From contig JAIPHS010000038.1 in the NCBI GenBank assembly GCA_021735105.1, positions 1-8,172 on the forward strand: DNA of 8,172 nucleotides, read 5' to 3'. The position numbers were made by a program, and so were the translations under genes. Shown in pieces: positions 6,894-8,172 of this stretch; the first letter of the stretch is position 1; each line of letters starts with the position of its first letter. The notes under the pieces were generated by a model. That model made no database searches, was not told the origin of the DNA, and saw only the letters and a list, made by a program, of their open reading frames with translations. Source of the stretch: Candidatus Omnitrophota bacterium (GTDB taxonomy: Bacteria > Omnitrophota > Gorgyraeia > Duberdicusellales > 4484-171).

Positions 6894-6936
6894 TTGAAAA
6901 TGCAGTTATATAGGGTTATTCTTTCATTTTCAACGG
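6891..6936. repeat. 12-bp perfect inverted repeat around the tRNA promoter
   Basis: CCGTTGAAAATG (6891-6902) and CATTTTCAACGG (6925-6936) are exact reverse complements with 22 nt between them. The right arm contains the -35 box of the tRNA promoter. The left arm covers the predicted start region and the first three bases of the mature tRNA. The -10 box lies in the spacer. Confidence 0.85.
6905..6933 (-). promoter_or_regulatory. Sigma70-type promoter of tRNA-Pro and probably pilZ-hom-thrC
   Basis: On the minus strand, TTGAAA (6928-6933) and TATAAC (6905-6910) are separated by exactly 17 bp. The predicted start is near 6898, about five bases before the mature tRNA 5' end at 6893. The -35 box lies inside the right arm of a 12-bp perfect inverted repeat (6891-6902 / 6925-6936). 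Confidence 0.7.
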
Positions 6937-6940
6937 CACT

Positions 6941-6976
6941 TAGATCCTTCGTCGCTTTTGCTCCTCAGGATGACAG
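6941..6976 (-). repeat. Dispersed palindromic repeat (TGTCATCCTGAG...CGAAGGATCT type)
   Basis: Read on the minus strand it begins TGTCATCCTGAGGAGC and ends GACGAAGGATCTA. Near-identical short sequences recur between genes in many unrelated bacterial genomes (from memory, no search done). The core is symmetrical: ATCCT and AGGAT arms (6944-6948 / 6967-6971), 5-nt purine-rich mismatched segments, GC/GC, and a 4-nt centre. It is intergenic and lies upstream of the tRNA promoter. Confidence 0.65.
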
Positions 6977-6987
6977 CAAAGCTGTCA
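6971..6987. repeat. Perfect 7-bp hairpin
   Basis: TGACAGC (6971-6977) and GCTGTCA (6981-6987) pair perfectly around AAA. It abuts the dispersed repeat, sharing its last arm base. No T-run follows on either strand, so it is not a canonical terminator. Confidence 0.6.
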
Positions 6988-7101
6988 GCCGAATTACCCA
7001 GCAAAGTGCCTTAACGCCTAATAAAATATTTCACTTCGTTCAGTATTAATTCGACCAAAGTCTCATTGAATTTTACCATGCTTTAAAAAAGCTATCAAGA
7101 C

Positions 7102-7126
7102 AATTCCCACCTCCGAAGTGGAAATT
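7102..7126 (-). terminator. Hairpin after the hypothetical gene, possible terminator
   Basis: It starts right after the stop codon at 7128. On the minus strand AATTTCCAC and GTGGGAATT form a 9-bp stem with one G-U pair and a 7-nt loop (TTCGGAG). A run of six T comes 10 nt after the stem (7085-7090), not immediately, so this is a weak intrinsic-terminator candidate for the gpsA-hypothetical unit. It could instead protect the mRNA 3' end. Confidence 0.4.
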
Positions 7127-7127
7127 T

Positions 7128-7592
7128 CTATTTTACTGTAAAAGAAAATTGCTTAAGTAATTTCCCTTCTCCATAAACTTTTATTTCATATTCACCTATG
7201 GGGTCACTTTTATCTAGGCCCCATACATTGTAAATAATTCCATCTTTTAAGTTAGAGGATCTTTTTGTAATTGCCTCTTTCCCGTTACTGCTAATTTTTG
7301 TATCTTCGCTAACCACTAAATTTTTAGGCTTTTCTGGAAAAATAATAATTTCCTGCCAAAATATATTACGATCTGCATCCTTAGTTATAATAATCCAGCC
7401 AAACTTAACACCTTCATTTAAATTTATTGTTTTTGTTTCTTCGATCTTCGGGATATCACCTCGATATCCTACAACTATACCGGCCTTTGCTCCTAAAACT
7501 TCTATTGTTGAACCTTTGTTAACACCATATAATCCTATCCCTAATAAAACAATAATCGCTATAATCGTTATTATTTGTTTTTTTGATTTCAT
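7128..7592 (-). CDS. Small membrane-anchored or exported protein of unknown function
   Basis: 154 residues; not confidently recognised. The N-terminus is MKSKKQ followed by a hydrophobic segment at about residues 7-23 (IITIIAIIVLLGIGLYG), which fits an uncleaved anchor or a Sec signal. There is no lipobox cysteine, and the protein has no cysteine at all. The rest looks beta-rich, with NLNEGVKFGWII (58-69), FWQEIIIFPEKP (78-89) and a terminal GEYEIKVYGEGKLLKQFSFTV (133-153). That ending (a G-[YW]-x-h-x-h-Y-x-x-x-x-L-L strand pair closing on F.V) resembles the last strands of immunoglobulin-like domains such as DUF3859; this is a weak resemblance. The protein probably sits outside the cytoplasm. 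It lies 17 nt after gpsA in the same direction, so it is likely co-transcribed, and a hairpin follows the stop codon. A run of seven G lies just upstream of the ATG in the ribosome-binding region. Confidence 0.7.
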   Translation of the reverse strand: MKSKKQIITIIAIIVLLGIGLYGVNKGSTIEVLGAKAGIVVGYRGDIPKIEETKTINLNEGVKFGWIIITKDADRNIFWQEIIIFPEKPKNLVVSEDTKISSNGKEAITKRSSNLKDGIIYNVWGLDKSDPIGEYEIKVYGEGKLLKQFSFTVK

Positions 7593-7599
7593 TTGCTTA

Positions 7600-7606
7600 C
7601 CCCCCC
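7600..7606 (-). promoter_or_regulatory. G7 tract serving as ribosome-binding region
   Basis: On the minus strand seven G in a row end 7 nt before the ATG at 7592, in the 17-nt gap after gpsA. It can pair partly with the anti-Shine-Dalgarno sequence. Such a homopolymer is also prone to length change. Confidence 0.45.
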
Positions 7607-7609
7607 AAA

Positions 7610-8172
7610 CTAGTTTATTTTTTCTTTTTTTGGCGGACGATTCATTAAATCAATAACCGCCTGATAAGCTGGCTTATCTTTATATAATACAGAATACACC
7701 TGTTCGATGATCGGCATATTTACTTTAAATTTTTTACTTATTTTATACGCTGATTTTGCAGTTTCAACCCCTTCAGCAACCATATTCATGTTTTCGGTAA
7801 TATTTTTAAGGCTTTTACCCTTTCCAATAAGTTCACCAACTCTCCTATTGCGTGAATAAGGAGAAAAACAAGTTGTCATTAAGTCCCCTAAACCACTAAT
7901 ACCCCAAAAAGTTCTAGGTTGAGCTCCTAATCTTTTGCCAATACGCATAATTTCAACTAATCCTCTTGTAACCAAAGCAGCCTTGGTATTTGTACCAAAA
8001 CCTAGGCCATCAGATATGCCACAAGCCAATGCGATAACATTCTTTAATGCCCCGCCCAACTCAACTCCTACAATATCACTATGAAGATAAATTCTAAAGG
8101 TTTGGCTATTAAATATTTTTTGCAGCTTCAATCCTATTGATTCTTGGCCAAATGCCATAATTGCAGCTGTCG
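7610..8172 (-). CDS. gpsA: Glycerol-3-phosphate dehydrogenase [NAD(P)+], N-terminus cut off
   Basis: At least 186 residues are visible; the frame stays open to the window edge. The codons before the methionine at 8158 read T-A-A-I, fitting the conserved interdomain region of GpsA, so that methionine is internal and the first third (NAD-binding Rossmann domain) is outside. The enzyme reduces dihydroxyacetone phosphate to sn-glycerol-3-phosphate for phospholipid synthesis in the cytoplasm. Counting from that methionine: FRIYLHSDIVGVELGGALKN (21-40) holds the catalytic lysine K39; CGISDGLGFGTNTKAALVTRG (46-66) is the substrate-domain signature; GISGLGDLMTTC (86-97) and YSRNRRVG (101-108) contain the GDL and SRN motifs; VAEGVETA (127-134) and the terminal MPIIEQVY complete the family pattern. 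The hypothetical gene follows by 17 nt. Confidence 0.96.
   Translation of the reverse strand, partial: TAAIMAFGQESIGLKLQKIFNSQTFRIYLHSDIVGVELGGALKNVIALACGISDGLGFGTNTKAALVTRGLVEIMRIGKRLGAQPRTFWGISGLGDLMTTCFSPYSRNRRVGELIGKGKSLKNITENMNMVAEGVETAKSAYKISKKFKVNMPIIEQVYSVLYKDKPAYQAVIDLMNRPPKKEKIN

Larger units (their letters stand above)
6935..7010. repeat. Composite inverted-repeat element
   Basis: GGCACTT (6935-6941) and AAGTGCC (7004-7010) form a 7-bp terminal inverted repeat around a 62-nt interior. The interior holds the dispersed-repeat copy (6944-6971) and a perfect hairpin (6971-6987). No open reading frame is present, so any mobility would be non-autonomous. Whether this 76-bp unit is a real element or two neighbouring structures cannot be decided from one copy. 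Confidence 0.45.

Noticed and set aside
6894..6922. Plus-strand promoter in the inverted repeat (TTGAAA then TATTCT)
   Set aside because: The -10 match is poor and no plus-strand gene lies downstream; the box on this strand is explained by the repeat symmetry.
6891..7010. Integrated mobile element using tRNA-Pro as attachment site
   Set aside because: The repeats lie at the tRNA 5' side, no integrase or cargo gene is present, and no repeat of the tRNA 3' end is seen in the window.
7080..7092. GCTTT/AAAGC mini-hairpin
   Set aside because: The stem is only 5 bp and AT-rich, common by chance in this DNA; the T-run is considered with the neighbouring hairpin instead.
8156..8158. ATG as the start of gpsA
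   Set aside because: The frame is open upstream to the window edge, and the preceding codons fit the GpsA family. The N-terminal NAD-binding domain must lie outside.
1..8172. A previously undescribed multi-gene system, CRISPR array or defence island
   Set aside because: All but one of the genes have recognisable family assignments, mostly housekeeping; there are no direct-repeat arrays, nucleases of unknown type, toxin-antitoxin pairs or reverse transcriptases.

Overview
This is an AT-rich stretch of bacterial chromosome with ordinary housekeeping content and no phage, transposase, CRISPR or defence genes. Short intergenic gaps, a bacterial-type tRNA-Pro with no encoded CCA, a DSHCT-type helicase tail and a dispersed repeat of the TGTCATCCTGAG...CGAAGGATCT kind suggest an uncultured-lineage genome, perhaps Candidatus Omnitrophota or a relative in the PVC neighbourhood. 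That placement is an inference from gene content and repeat style; no phylogenetic marker was compared.

Left part, plus strand (1-648): the C-terminal end of a superfamily II (Ski2/Mtr4-like) helicase, then ribosomal protein bL28 (rpmB). rpmB has its own strong sigma70-type promoter, whose -35 box overlaps the helicase stop codon. The rpmB 3' end overlaps the convergent recJ 3' end by 24 bp.

Centre, minus strand (read from high to low coordinates, 6893 down to 625): tRNA-Pro(GGG), a PilZ-domain protein starting at GTG, homoserine dehydrogenase (hom), threonine synthase (thrC), a 123-bp gap with a hairpin and a possible promoter, arginyl-tRNA synthetase (argS) and the single-strand exonuclease RecJ. 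pilZ and hom overlap by ATGA, and hom to thrC is 26 nt. tRNA-Pro, pilZ, hom and thrC therefore look like one transcription unit driven from the tRNA promoter. hom and thrC give two steps of threonine synthesis; homoserine kinase (thrB) and aspartate kinase are not in the window.

Right part, minus strand (7128-8172): the C-terminal two thirds of glycerol-3-phosphate dehydrogenase (gpsA, cut by the window edge) followed by a small membrane-anchored or secreted protein of unknown function. Between this gene and the tRNA lies a 234-bp spacer dense in inverted repeats: a 12-bp perfect inverted repeat over the tRNA promoter and tRNA 5' end, a dispersed-repeat copy, and nested hairpins.

No convincing new multi-gene system is present. 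The most distinctive observations are the inverted-repeat architecture at the tRNA-Pro promoter, the tRNA-PilZ-threonine gene linkage, and a degenerate HIGH motif in ArgRS.
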